From contig JAHJBW010000212.1 of assembly GCA_018813405.1 (NCBI GenBank), positions 1-12,069 of the forward strand: DNA of 12,069 nucleotides, read 5' to 3'. This DNA is from Candidatus Margulisiibacteriota bacterium (lineage in GTDB: Bacteria; Margulisbacteria; WOR-1; XYC2-FULL-46-14; JAHJBW01). Each line of letters begins with the position of its first letter. The stretch's first letter is position 1. Below are positions 1 to 7,409 of the stretch, piece by piece. Position numbers and translations under genes: made by a program. The notes below the pieces were generated by a model. It ran no database searches, was not told the origin of the DNA, and saw only the letters and a program-made list of their open reading frames with translations.

Positions 1-45
1 TGATGAGGGGGGGAGATGTCAACAATGAAAAACAGGTAATGATCT

Positions 46-240
46 TTCTCATGACATCATGACCCTTTACTACGCAAAAACATCTTTCATGGGAAACACC
101 AATTCTCTCTAATTGTGTCTTCACAAATTACTCTAATGCTCAATTTTTTCATTAGTGCTATTGGCGACAGCAAAATTTGTGAAAATACGAGACATTTTTA
201 TCGCACCCGCCTGGTTCGCTTGCAAATAATAGTGATCAAA
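46..240. repeat. Direct repeat copy A (two conserved blocks) upstream of the secreted-protein gene
   Basis: This is the main content of the first 289 bases, which hold no convincing gene. Block 1 (46-138) matches 2362-2454 with 5 mismatches in 93 positions by eye. Block 2 (155-240) matches 2563-2648 with about 12 mismatches in 86, and its first 55 nt are nearly identical. The blocks are 16 nt apart here but 108 nt apart in the second copy. Block 1 begins with TCATGA-CA-TCATGA, a palindromic hexamer repeated directly, in both copies. The sequence is AT-rich, has stops in all frames over its length and does not look coding. It ends about 10 nt before the predicted promoter of the gene at 290. 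It could be a regulatory/5' region duplicated with a gene family, or a non-autonomous mobile or intergenic repeat. Its function is unknown. Confidence 0.85.
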
Positions 241-249
241 AAAAACCAA

Positions 250-278
250 TTGTATTCAATTGTTCTTAAGTTTATACT
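250..278 (+). promoter_or_regulatory. Predicted sigma70-like promoter of the FN3/FlgD-like protein gene
   Basis: A -35-like TTGTAT (250-255), a 17-nt spacer and a -10 TATACT (273-278) are seen. The -10 box ends 11 nt before the ATG at 290, so transcription would start about 4-5 nt before the start codon. No Shine-Dalgarno sequence precedes the ATG, which fits a leaderless or nearly leaderless mRNA. The assignment rests on consensus matching only. Confidence 0.4.
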
Positions 279-289
279 ATTTCCAATCA

Positions 290-2311
290 ATGAGCTTTAA
301 AAAACTGGGAACATTTGCATTCATTTCCTTGGTGGGTATTACTGTATCCATTGCCCAACCTCTGCCGCCTCAGAAAGTTCAGGCCTCCAACAACACCATC
401 AACAATGCCATTAAAATAACCTGGTCACCCAGCCCCTCGGAAAACGTATTCTCATATAATGTTTACCGTGAAGGCAAACTGATCGCGGACAACATCACTT
501 CTCTCAACTATCAAGACAATGATGTCATATGGGGCACAGAATATTCATATATAATAAAAGGAGTGGATGCCAGAGGAGCCGAAGGTGATCCATCAAAAGA
601 AACCATTGGAAGATCAGGAGACAAACTCCCGCCCGAAAGCTCGCTCCAAACTGAAAAGGACTCCCCGAACGCCTATTTAGGCAAGATATATACTAACGCG
701 GCAAGTGTATCCTTTAACGTTACCGCCTCAGACCACCCTGCCAAAGAACCTTATCCCAAAAATGCCCAGAGCGGTATGGCAAAGATCAAATTGTGGGAAT
801 CTTCACTCGGGGAACAAAAGAACGGGTGGCAGGAGATAGAATCCGAATATAATGTCGTGGGACCAAAAGAATATCCTGGCATGAGCACAGAAATTGCGCC
901 TGTAGAAGGCGACAGAGAAATATATTCCAAGTGCATGGACCACAACGGAAATATCCAGGTTTCAACAGGAAGATTAAGCGTGGTATATGACAGTACCCCA
1001 CCACAAATAAATGAGTTCAAGGTCACCCCGCCCGTTGCCAGCAGTCCGGACATAAAGATCAGCTGGAAATGCGACGACAACTATTCACCCCTGGTCAAAC
1101 CAGAACTGATGATAGACCCTAAGCCCACCGGCGCCATGCCCGAAGGGTTCTTTTCAGACCTTGAATCAAACATGTCCTTTAAATTGCCAAACAAGGATGG
1201 AGAATATTACATTGATTTTTCTGTTATCGATCTGGCAGGGAACATGTCAAGCCCCAGATCAGAAACAGTATTGCTTGACCAGGTACCCATTGAAGGAACT
1301 TTGACAATTGATGACGGCGCGACCTGGACGGGCCAGGCCGATGTTACCCTTAACTATACTTCCAACAAGCCAGAGGAAAGGGTGTCCGTCTTCTTCAGTA
1401 ACGACGAGAACGAGGCAGAAAAGATCCAGCCGACGGACAAGGGTTGGGAAAAATTTGGCTGGGGAGAAAAGTCCGGCTGGAAAATTGCCGCGAATGAAGA
1501 GGCTGAATGGGACCAGGACAAGACCGTATACATAAAACTGATGGATGACGCGTCGCCGCCCCATGTCTCGGAAGTAATATCCGCGGTTATCCATTTTGGA
1601 GAACCGAAGGCATCTGAGGAAAGGGCTGATACTTTAACGCCGTCAAGCGCTTCCGGCGGCATGATCGAAGAGGTAAGGATAGATGACAGGCTGGTCAAAG
1701 AAGGTGAAAAGATCACCTCAACTAAAAGACCAAAGTTCTTTGCAAGGATCGTCAACCACAATGGTATTGACAGCGTCAAAATAAAGGACGAGTTCGAAGG
1801 CGGCCAAAAAGAATACCGGATAACCGAATATAGGTCCCAAAAACCCTCAAAACTAGACGCGTACAATATTGGAGAGGTAGAGATAGAATTCACGCCGGAA
1901 GAGAATTTGGAAGAAGGGGAACATGTTTTCACCATAAGCGCGTCGGATTTGAACGGCGAAACAGCGGAATTTTCAATGCCGGCAGAAATATCCAGCGTAA
2001 AGGTGGTCGGACAGGTTGTCCCCTTCCCATCTCCTTACAGAAAGTCAAAGGACAGTGAAATAACCATAGGATATGAACTGGCAACCCCTTCAGAAATCGA
2101 CATTCATATCATGGCCATTTCGGGAGAAACAATAAAAAGAATATATTGCAGGGAAGGAGAAGAAGGCGGCAAGTCCGGATACAACAGGGTAAAATGGGAT
2201 GCCAGGACAACTTTCGGCGACAGTCTGGCGATCGGCATTTACCTGGGAGTGGTCACCGCAAAAAAAGAACAGAAGATATTGGGCAAATTCAAGCTTGTGG
2301 TAATAGACTGA
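290..2311 (+). CDS. Secreted multi-domain protein: FN3, Ig-like modules and C-terminal FlgD-like/sorting-type beta domain
   Basis: A 673-residue exported protein. Residues 1-22 form a signal peptide: KK near the N terminus, a hydrophobic core, and likely cleavage after SIA. Residues about 24-105 read as a fibronectin type III domain (PLPPQKV, ITWSPS, YNVYREG, YSYIIKGVDARG). The middle (about 130-440) holds Ig/cadherin-like beta modules introduced by phrases such as VYDSTPPQI and VIDLAGNMSS. Residues 572-673 resemble the FlgD Ig-like / gliding-motility C-terminal domain: FPSPYRKS, IGYELATPSEIDIHI, a GYNRVKWDAR turn and the final strand GIYLGVVTA. Such tails are used for surface sorting or adhesion in some diderm phyla, but that role is inferred here. 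No catalytic motif is seen. The ATG at 290 is preferred to the in-frame TTG at 260 because it gives a compact signal peptide and lies downstream of the predicted -10 box. The gene stands alone on the plus strand, pointing toward the mrdA end, and is flanked by direct repeats. Confidence 0.82.
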   Translation: MSFKKLGTFAFISLVGITVSIAQPLPPQKVQASNNTINNAIKITWSPSPSENVFSYNVYREGKLIADNITSLNYQDNDVIWGTEYSYIIKGVDARGAEGDPSKETIGRSGDKLPPESSLQTEKDSPNAYLGKIYTNAASVSFNVTASDHPAKEPYPKNAQSGMAKIKLWESSLGEQKNGWQEIESEYNVVGPKEYPGMSTEIAPVEGDREIYSKCMDHNGNIQVSTGRLSVVYDSTPPQINEFKVTPPVASSPDIKISWKCDDNYSPLVKPELMIDPKPTGAMPEGFFSDLESNMSFKLPNKDGEYYIDFSVIDLAGNMSSPRSETVLLDQVPIEGTLTIDDGATWTGQADVTLNYTSNKPEERVSVFFSNDENEAEKIQPTDKGWEKFGWGEKSGWKIAANEEAEWDQDKTVYIKLMDDASPPHVSEVISAVIHFGEPKASEERADTLTPSSASGGMIEEVRIDDRLVKEGEKITSTKRPKFFARIVNHNGIDSVKIKDEFEGGQKEYRITEYRSQKPSKLDAYNIGEVEIEFTPEENLEEGEHVFTISASDLNGETAEFSMPAEISSVKVVGQVVPFPSPYRKSKDSEITIGYELATPSEIDIHIMAISGETIKRIYCREGEEGGKSGYNRVKWDARTTFGDSLAIGIYLGVVTAKKEQKILGKFKLVVID

Positions 2312-2321
2312 CACGCACTTG

Positions 2322-2341
2322 TCCCTGGCAAAGCCGAGGGA
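2322..2341 (+). terminator. Hairpin just after the FN3 gene (no T-tract)
   Basis: The arms TCCCT+GGC and GCC+AGGGA pair across an AAA loop, with one bulged G on the 3' side. The hairpin starts 10 nt after the TGA at 2309-2311. It could act as an RNA 3'-end stabiliser or a weak terminator, but no run of T follows, so intrinsic termination is doubtful. Confidence 0.3.
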
Positions 2342-2361
2342 TCCCGCACTCCTACTGGTCC

Positions 2362-2648
2362 TTCTCATGACATCATGACACTTAACTACGCAAAAACAGC
2401 TTTCATGGGAAACACCAATTCTCTCTAATTATGTCTTCACGAATTACTCTAATGATCCCTCTCGCTTATTGCTCAAATGGGCTCAAATTGACACTAATCC
2501 GGATTTTTTTTCGGATAGGCGATGATTTGCATTGATTGGAGAAATTGGAGGTTTTTCCATCTGTGTTATTGGCGACAGAAAAATTTGTGAAAATACGAGA
2601 CATTTTTATTGCACCTACTTAATTCGCTTATAAATAATACTGATCATA
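2362..2648. repeat. Direct repeat copy B (full-length form) downstream of the secreted-protein gene
   Basis: The second copy, in the same orientation as 46-240. Block 1 is 2362-2454, block 2 is 2563-2648, and the insert between them (2455-2562) is 108 nt instead of 16. The insert holds GCTCAAAT repeated after a 2-nt gap and an ATCCG...CGGAT hairpin around a T-run near 2498-2517. Copy A looks like a deletion derivative, joined between the GCTCAA stretch and the T-rich stretch before block 2. In block 2 most differences are C/T or G/A with the A/T base in this copy. The intergenic stretch 2312-2687 contains only this repeat, the hairpin at 2322-2341 and CT-rich sequence; I see no gene in it. 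Confidence 0.85.
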
Positions 2649-2687
2649 AAGGGTCACCATGTCCCCTGTCTTCCCAATCTCACACTC

Positions 2688-2897
2688 CTACCCATCACTC
2701 TCCCAGTTGCGCATTCTCAGCAGTTCATCATCAAAAGCATCATCCAGAGAATCGGGAGCGGGCCTGGGCGCGGGAGCGGGAGCCGGGGCGGGAATGGAAG
2801 AACTGCCGCGGTATTGTTCATTTACCGAACCATGGCTAATATATTGCGGACCGCGCGGAACCTCTTCGATAGCCCTTTTAAGGCGGTTTTCCTTGTA
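2688..2897 (-). pseudogene. In-frame continuation of mrdA beyond its TAG stop (69 codons)
   Basis: Minus strand, same frame as mrdA. Directly after the TAG at 2900-2898 the frame reads on without interruption: first the charged helix-like stretch YKENRLKRAIEE, then PRGPQYISHGSVNEQYRGSSS, then a Pro-Ala linker (PAPAPAPAPRPAP), then the acidic tail DSLDDAFDDELLRMRNWE. It ends at TAG 2690-2688. The composition and the helix-linker-acidic tail layout look coded, and long variable C-terminal tails after the transpeptidase domain are common in PBP2. The interrupting TAG is one transition from TGG (Trp), so a nonsense mutation or base error is the simplest reading. Programmed read-through is possible. 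TAG also ends mreB and the M20 peptidase here, so genome-wide TAG reassignment is not supported. The final codons run into a GA-rich degenerate stretch (about 2655-2708), which may have replaced the original end. Confidence 0.6.
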
Positions 2898-4583
2898 CTA
2901 TTTCAGGATGTCACGCGCGACATAGGCCGGGGCCTGGTCGCCATGCTCGCCATGTTCCACAAAAGAACTGATAACTATTTCCGGCTCATTGGCGGGCGCG
3001 AAGCAAACGAACCAGGCATGAGGCCGGCCGGGATTTTCCGCCGTTCCGGTCTTGCCTCCGGCAGGGAGACCCGGCACATAGGCCGCTACACCCGTACCAC
3101 GCTTTACGACCTCGACAAGTGAATCCCTGACAAGTTTCCATATTTCGGGAGACACCGGCACATCACCCATTGGCTGGGGTTCGTTCTTTACAATAATCTC
3201 ACCGTTCTTGTCCCTTATCTCTTTTACCACGTAGGGTTTGAACCTTTTTCCCGTCGCAATATAGCCGTAAAGTGAGGCCATTTGCAGCGGCGTGACCTGT
3301 ATAAAACCCTGGCCGATGCCCATATTTATGGAATCCCCTTCATACCAGGGTTCTTTTAGCACTTCTTTTTTCCAGGCGGATGAAGGGATAAGGCCCGCTC
3401 TTTCACCAGGCAGGTCAATACCGGTCGTCGAGCCCAGACCAAATTTTCTGGCATACGCGTGCATGCGATCGGGTCCCAGTCTTTTGCCAAGTTCGTAAAA
3501 GACCACGTCACACGACCAGACCAATCCCTCGGCGGGACCAATAGATCCATGCCCCCTGCCCAGCCAGCACCTGGCAACCCTGCTCCCAAGCCTGTATGTA
3601 CCCCGGCAGAATATATGTTCGCTGGCAGTTGTTACTTGTTCCTGCAAGGCCGCCGGCAAAGTAACGACCTTGAAGACCGAGCCCGGAGGATAGGCGGAAA
3701 GGGCCCTGTTCATGAAAGGATGGTATTTCTGGTCGATCTTGCCCCATTCCTCAGCGGGGTCATATGATGGATGGCTGGCCATGGCCAAAACAGCCCCGCT
3801 TCTGGGGTCAAGCACCACCACGGCGCCCTTGTAATCTTTCATAGCCTCTTCCACAGCCTGTTGAAGATCAAAATCAAGCGTCAATACCAGGTCATTGCCA
3901 AGCTTCGGTTCAAGCGTTTCAATATGCCTGACAGGTCGGCCGCTGGCATCCACTTCGACCTTTTCGCCCCCCGACACCCCGCGCAAATATTCGTCGTATG
4001 TTTTTTCGACCCCACCCTTTCCGATCAGGTCGCCCAGTCGGTAGCCTTTGCTCTTTAACTGTTCAAGCTCCCTTTGCCCTATCTCGCCGACATAGCCCAG
4101 CACATGGATGCCGGTCGACTTGTAAGGATACAGCCTAAGCGGGGTGCAAACCACTTCCACGCCCGGAAGCTGGTCCTGTATCTCTTTTAGATGGGTCACT
4201 GTCGATAATGGGAGGTCGGTCGCTACTTTGATATTGCCATACTGGTAAGACAGTTTCTTTTTTTTCAGTTTTTCGATTATTTCCTCATACGGCGTCCCTA
4301 TTACCTCTGCCAGGCGTCTTATGACCGGCTCACTGTCCGCCGGCAATTTATGGTCAGAGATAATGACAGAAAAAACAGGCTGGTTCTTTAGCAGTACTTT
4401 GCCGTTCGTATCATAGACAATGCCGCGCGGGGCTACTATTTGAGTGGTGCGTGAAGCGTTTTCCTGGGCCAGTTTGAGGTATTTTTTATGTTGAAAGATC
4501 TGCAGTTCGAGCAAACGAAAAGCGGCAATGCAGAATAATATGATGATCCCTACAAAAAAGATCAGCGCGCGTTTTTTTTTCAT
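2898..4583 (-). CDS. mrdA: Peptidoglycan D,D-transpeptidase MrdA (penicillin-binding protein 2), elongasome
   Basis: A class B PBP that cross-links peptidoglycan during lateral wall growth with MreBCD and RodA. It has 561 residues from the ATG at 4583. One N-terminal transmembrane anchor (about 5-28) leads to the PBP dimerisation/pedestal region (about 47-210, APRGIVYDTNG near 51) and the periplasmic transpeptidase domain (about 253-558). Active-site motifs are S302-V-F-K305 (SxxK, in PPGSVFK), S357-C-D359 (the SxN/D position) and K511-T-G513 (GGKTGTAE). The ATG is chosen over an upstream in-frame TTG (4619) because it forms a 4-nt ATGA overlap with the mreD stop, indicating translational coupling. 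The domain is complete at the TAG (2900-2898), but the frame continues afterwards (see 2688-2897), so the native protein may be 631 residues. No rodA/mrdB follows; the next gene is on the other strand. Confidence 0.95.
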   Translation of the reverse strand: MKKKRALIFFVGIIILFCIAAFRLLELQIFQHKKYLKLAQENASRTTQIVAPRGIVYDTNGKVLLKNQPVFSVIISDHKLPADSEPVIRRLAEVIGTPYEEIIEKLKKKKLSYQYGNIKVATDLPLSTVTHLKEIQDQLPGVEVVCTPLRLYPYKSTGIHVLGYVGEIGQRELEQLKSKGYRLGDLIGKGGVEKTYDEYLRGVSGGEKVEVDASGRPVRHIETLEPKLGNDLVLTLDFDLQQAVEEAMKDYKGAVVVLDPRSGAVLAMASHPSYDPAEEWGKIDQKYHPFMNRALSAYPPGSVFKVVTLPAALQEQVTTASEHIFCRGTYRLGSRVARCWLGRGHGSIGPAEGLVWSCDVVFYELGKRLGPDRMHAYARKFGLGSTTGIDLPGERAGLIPSSAWKKEVLKEPWYEGDSINMGIGQGFIQVTPLQMASLYGYIATGKRFKPYVVKEIRDKNGEIIVKNEPQPMGDVPVSPEIWKLVRDSLVEVVKRGTGVAAYVPGLPAGGKTGTAENPGRPHAWFVCFAPANEPEIVISSFVEHGEHGDQAPAYVARDILK

Positions 4584-5044
4584 GGGCTTTCTTTTAACGA
4601 TCTGTCGAAAATATAACAATAAACAGGGGTGATGGCAAGATTAAAGACTGTTATAGCCGCCATGCCAGCTAAAAGTCGGAACAGGTCAACGGGCGTGGAA
4701 TAAAACAGCCAATAAACGATCGCGTCGGCCAGGACAACCAGTGGAGACGCAATGCCGACCAGAACAAGAGCGAACCTGAAAGGGTCCATGGAGACATTTT
4801 TTTTCGCGACCGCTACTATCCAGGCGGCCAGGGTCTTGGTGAAAGTTGAAACGAAAGAAGTAGAGTACAGCAGATCAAAAAGAAGGGCCGATGTGAAGGA
4901 AAATCCGTATAGCTCCCGATCAGATCTTTTCGCGGCAACAACCAGGATAAACACAAGTATAAGGTCGGGACGATAGGGAAATTTAAGCAGTCCCTGAAGT
5001 AAAAGACTGGAGACCATTATTATGCTAAGTACAAGTATCTGCAT
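4580..5044 (-). CDS. mreD: Rod shape-determining membrane protein MreD
   Basis: A 154-residue integral inner-membrane protein, hydrophobic almost throughout, with segments at about 2-20, 27-38, 50-80, 90-115 and 120-146. The conserved MreD-like pattern of a Pro-Asp near the second segment is seen (YRPDLILVF). MreD links the cytoplasmic MreB filament and MreC to the PBP2/RodA synthase. The assignment rests on size, topology and its position between mreC and mrdA, since MreD sequences diverge quickly. The start ATG directly follows the mreC stop (TGAATG), with a GGTGG ribosome-binding stretch about 6 nt upstream. The stop overlaps the mrdA ATG by 4 nt. Confidence 0.9.
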   Translation of the reverse strand: MQILVLSIIMVSSLLLQGLLKFPYRPDLILVFILVVAAKRSDRELYGFSFTSALLFDLLYSTSFVSTFTKTLAAWIVAVAKKNVSMDPFRFALVLVGIASPLVVLADAIVYWLFYSTPVDLFRLLAGMAAITVFNLAITPVYCYIFDRSLKESP

Positions 5045-5836
5045 TCAATCCACCAATATATATACGGTTGAAAGTCTGGAAAAATTGGTTTCCGGCGCGA
5101 CGCTGATGTCCTGGAACATGTCATCCAGCCTCTTTTTCACGCTTGATATCCTTCCCACCCCGACATTTCTTTTAAATCGCTCACTGTAGGAAGATACCAG
5201 TACCTCGTCACCTTTTTCGATCAGGACGTCTTCCGGGATAAAACTTAGTTTTAGTTTCCTGCCGTGACCGCCTTCCAATACCCCAAAAACTTGCGCCCTG
5301 GGAAGATAACAGCTGACCCTGCTTTTGCCGTCGGTAATAAGGCGCACAGTAGAAGAATTGTTCAAGGTCTTTTCGACCCTGCCAACCAGCCCATCTTCAG
5401 ACATCACAGTATCACCGGCAGATATCCCCGAGGATATGCCTTTGTTGATGGTCACGAAAGACTCCCAAAAATTTGCTTCCCGATTGACAACTTCCGCGGG
5501 GACCAATTTATGGTCATATTTGACACCGGCAAATTCAAGGGTGTTTCGAAGCTGCTTGTTTTCTGAGACCACGCCAAGAAGGGTATTAACGCGGGCATTG
5601 CTTTGTTCCAGTCGCTCCCTGAGCAGTCGATTTTCTTTTTCCACGCCGGAGAGCCTGAAGATGTTGGCGCCAAAACCATATATCCCGCCGCTGATCGAGT
5701 GGACAGAAAATGTCAAAGGATAAAATACCATCTGAGTAAGCGATCGCGCGATATCCACGAATTTGCTGTTCCTTACTGGAGAGAAATTCAGAACAACCGC
5801 CAGAAGTAAAAATATCGCTATTGATTTTACACGCAT
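5045..5836 (-). CDS. mreC: Rod shape-determining protein MreC
   Basis: A 263-residue bitopic membrane protein of the elongasome. It has an N-terminal hydrophobic anchor (about 5-19), a periplasmic coiled coil (about 64-103, starting VEKENRLLRERLEQ), then the MreC double beta-barrel domain with family signatures NFWESFVTINKG (122-133) and EDGLVGRV (147-154). MreC activates PBP2/RodA by binding PBP2 in the periplasm. The length is normal to slightly short for the family. It starts 3 nt after the mreB stop and ends directly at the mreD start, as in the usual mreBCD operon. Confidence 0.95.
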   Translation of the reverse strand: MRVKSIAIFLLLAVVLNFSPVRNSKFVDIARSLTQMVFYPLTFSVHSISGGIYGFGANIFRLSGVEKENRLLRERLEQSNARVNTLLGVVSENKQLRNTLEFAGVKYDHKLVPAEVVNREANFWESFVTINKGISSGISAGDTVMSEDGLVGRVEKTLNNSSTVRLITDGKSRVSCYLPRAQVFGVLEGGHGRKLKLSFIPEDVLIEKGDEVLVSSYSERFKRNVGVGRISSVKKRLDDMFQDISVAPETNFSRLSTVYILVD

Positions 5837-5839
5837 CTA

Positions 5840-6883
5840 CTAAGTGGTCTTTTTAGGCATTATCAAGACTTTTTTAAGTGTGTCTATTTCCTCGAGTATC
5901 TTGCCGGTGCCGTAAGCAACGCAGGATATTGGATCGTCAACCACATACACCGACATGTCGGTTTCCTGGCTCAGGTGTTTGTCAAGACCACGAAGCAGGG
6001 AACCTCCGCCGGCCATGACGATTCCGCGGTCCATAATGTCTGAAGCAAGTTCAGGGGGTGTCTTTTCCAGCGTAATGCGCACCGAATCAACAATGGTGGC
6101 AACCGGCTCGGCCAGGGCGTCGCGGACTTCGGAAGAAGTTAGCGTAAGGGTCTTGGGCAAACCTGTCACCAGGTCCCGCCCTCTTACTTCTACTGTCCTC
6201 TCCTCGGAAAGCGGGTAGGCAGAACCGATGTCAATCTTGATCTGCTCGGCAGTGCGTTCACCTATTAGAAGATTATAGTTCTTGCGGCAGTGCGCCACGA
6301 TGGCGTCATCGAGCTCGTCGCCCGCGACACGGATCGATTTGGAAACAACAATACCACCAAGCGCGAGTACAGCCACTTCGGTGGTGCCGCCGCCTATGTC
6401 AACGATCATGGACCCTGCCGCTTCAGATACGGGAAGGTTGGCGCCAATGGCCGCGGCCATTGGTTCTTCTACCAGATAAGCTTCACGCGCTCCGGCATGC
6501 GCGGCCGCGTCGAGCACCGCGCGTTTTTCAACACCGGTAATGCCTGACGGTACACCCACTACGATGCGCGGGCGGACAAAATTTGAACGGTTATGGCTCT
6601 TGCTGATAAAGTGCCGCAACATCATCTCGGTAACTTCAAAATCCGCAATAACGCCGTCACGCATGGGGCGAACAGCAACGATATTGGCAGGGGTCCTGCC
6701 CAGCATGCTCTTGGCTTCATTGCCGATAGCCAGGGCACGGTTGGAATTTTGATCAATGGCCACTACCGACGGCTCACAAAGAATAATACCCTCGCCTCTC
6801 GCGAAAACAAGGGTCGTAGCAGTCCCCAGGTCAATCCCAAGGTCCCTGGAAAAAGCCCCAAACACAGAATCGTACAAACCCAT
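5840..6883 (-). CDS. mreB: Rod shape-determining actin-like protein MreB
   Basis: A 347-residue bacterial actin that forms membrane-bound antiparallel filaments guiding the wall synthase. Residues DLGIDLGTATTLV (14-26) are the phosphate-1 loop. EEPMAAAIG (139-147) carries the catalytic-Glu region, IVDIGGGTTEVAVL (160-173) is the phosphate-2 loop and GIVMAGGGSLLRGL (287-300) is the adenosine motif. The length matches the family. The N-terminal MGLYDSVFGAFSRD resembles the membrane-binding lead-in seen in other MreBs. A strong AGGAGG at 6894-6899 lies inside the 3' end of the SPOR gene, 10 nt from the ATG, and only 1 nt separates the SPOR stop from the start. The stop codon is TAG, relevant to the TAG question in mrdA. 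Confidence 0.98.
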   Translation of the reverse strand: MGLYDSVFGAFSRDLGIDLGTATTLVFARGEGIILCEPSVVAIDQNSNRALAIGNEAKSMLGRTPANIVAVRPMRDGVIADFEVTEMMLRHFISKSHNRSNFVRPRIVVGVPSGITGVEKRAVLDAAAHAGAREAYLVEEPMAAAIGANLPVSEAAGSMIVDIGGGTTEVAVLALGGIVVSKSIRVAGDELDDAIVAHCRKNYNLLIGERTAEQIKIDIGSAYPLSEERTVEVRGRDLVTGLPKTLTLTSSEVRDALAEPVATIVDSVRITLEKTPPELASDIMDRGIVMAGGGSLLRGLDKHLSQETDMSVYVVDDPISCVAYGTGKILEEIDTLKKVLIMPKKTT

Positions 6884-6884
6884 T

Positions 6885-7400
6885 TTACCTTTCCCTCCTC
6901 ACGATCGCTTCGTACCCTTTGGCCGTGAGCCGCTCTGCCGAACTACGCGCGCTCGCATATGAATAGTATGGCCCTATCTTTACCTTCCAGAGCCCGCCGC
7001 TCTTTTCCACAACCGCGGGATATCCGCTGCTCAACAGCGTGTCTTTCAGATTGACCGCGTTGGTGTATGAAGAAAAAGCGCCAGCCTGAACCTTGTATAC
7101 GGCCGAGGCCGCAGGAGCCCTGGCAACGGTCTTGGCCGGTACCACTTTTTCTTTCACCTCTGGTATTTTGGTCTTTTCGGGCTGAACTTTTGAAGTTGTC
7201 TCCCCGCTCACAATGGTCTCTGTAACAACTTCAAAGGTCATTTTGTCTTCGCTCTCAACTAACGGTGAAGTTTCTCCTCTGAGAGGATTTTGTTTCACAG
7301 GCGATAACATCTGCTTGCCGACCAAAAAACTCACCCAGAAACTTGCAACTATTATTGCAATCAAAAGAACAACAAGCAGGATGTTCTTGAGCCATCTCAT
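6885..7400 (-). CDS. Membrane-anchored SPOR-domain protein
   Basis: A 171-residue bitopic protein. A short basic N terminus (MRWLK) and a transmembrane helix (about 6-28) lead to a Lys/Pro/Glu/Thr-rich periplasmic linker (about 30-98) and a C-terminal SPOR domain (about 101-170: YKVQAGAFSSYTNAVNL, LWKVKIGPYYSYASA, AERLTAKGYEAIV). SPOR domains bind glycan strands lacking stem peptides, typically at division septa, so a role in coordinating division or wall turnover with elongation is inferred. Its place as first gene of the mre operon supports a cell-envelope role. The ATG at 7400 has no Shine-Dalgarno sequence, but a near-consensus promoter lies immediately upstream inside the end of folC. 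It is not assignable to FtsN or another named protein. Confidence 0.9.
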   Translation of the reverse strand: MRWLKNILLVVLLIAIIVASFWVSFLVGKQMLSPVKQNPLRGETSPLVESEDKMTFEVVTETIVSGETTSKVQPEKTKIPEVKEKVVPAKTVARAPAASAVYKVQAGAFSSYTNAVNLKDTLLSSGYPAVVEKSGGLWKVKIGPYYSYASARSSAERLTAKGYEAIVRRER

Positions 7401-7409
7401 TATGGGGTT

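Noticed and set aside
115..300. 61-codon plus-strand open frame overlapping repeat copy A.
   Set aside because: It lacks a ribosome-binding site, has unremarkable composition and is disrupted in copy B by the spacing change, so it is not a convincing gene.
46..2648. A transposon or insertion sequence bounded by the two repeats.
   Set aside because: The enclosed gene is a secreted beta-sandwich protein without transposase motifs, the repeats are direct rather than inverted, and no target duplication is evident.
2898..2900. Genome-wide reassignment of TAG as a sense codon.
   Set aside because: TAG cleanly ends mreB and the M20 peptidase, each followed at once by the next gene, so TAG works as a stop in this genome.
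2659..2925. Plus-strand open frame with a Gly-Ala repeat (GAGLGAGAGAGAG).
   Set aside because: It is the antisense shadow of the Pro-Ala linker in the mrdA continuation; no ribosome-binding site or homology is visible.
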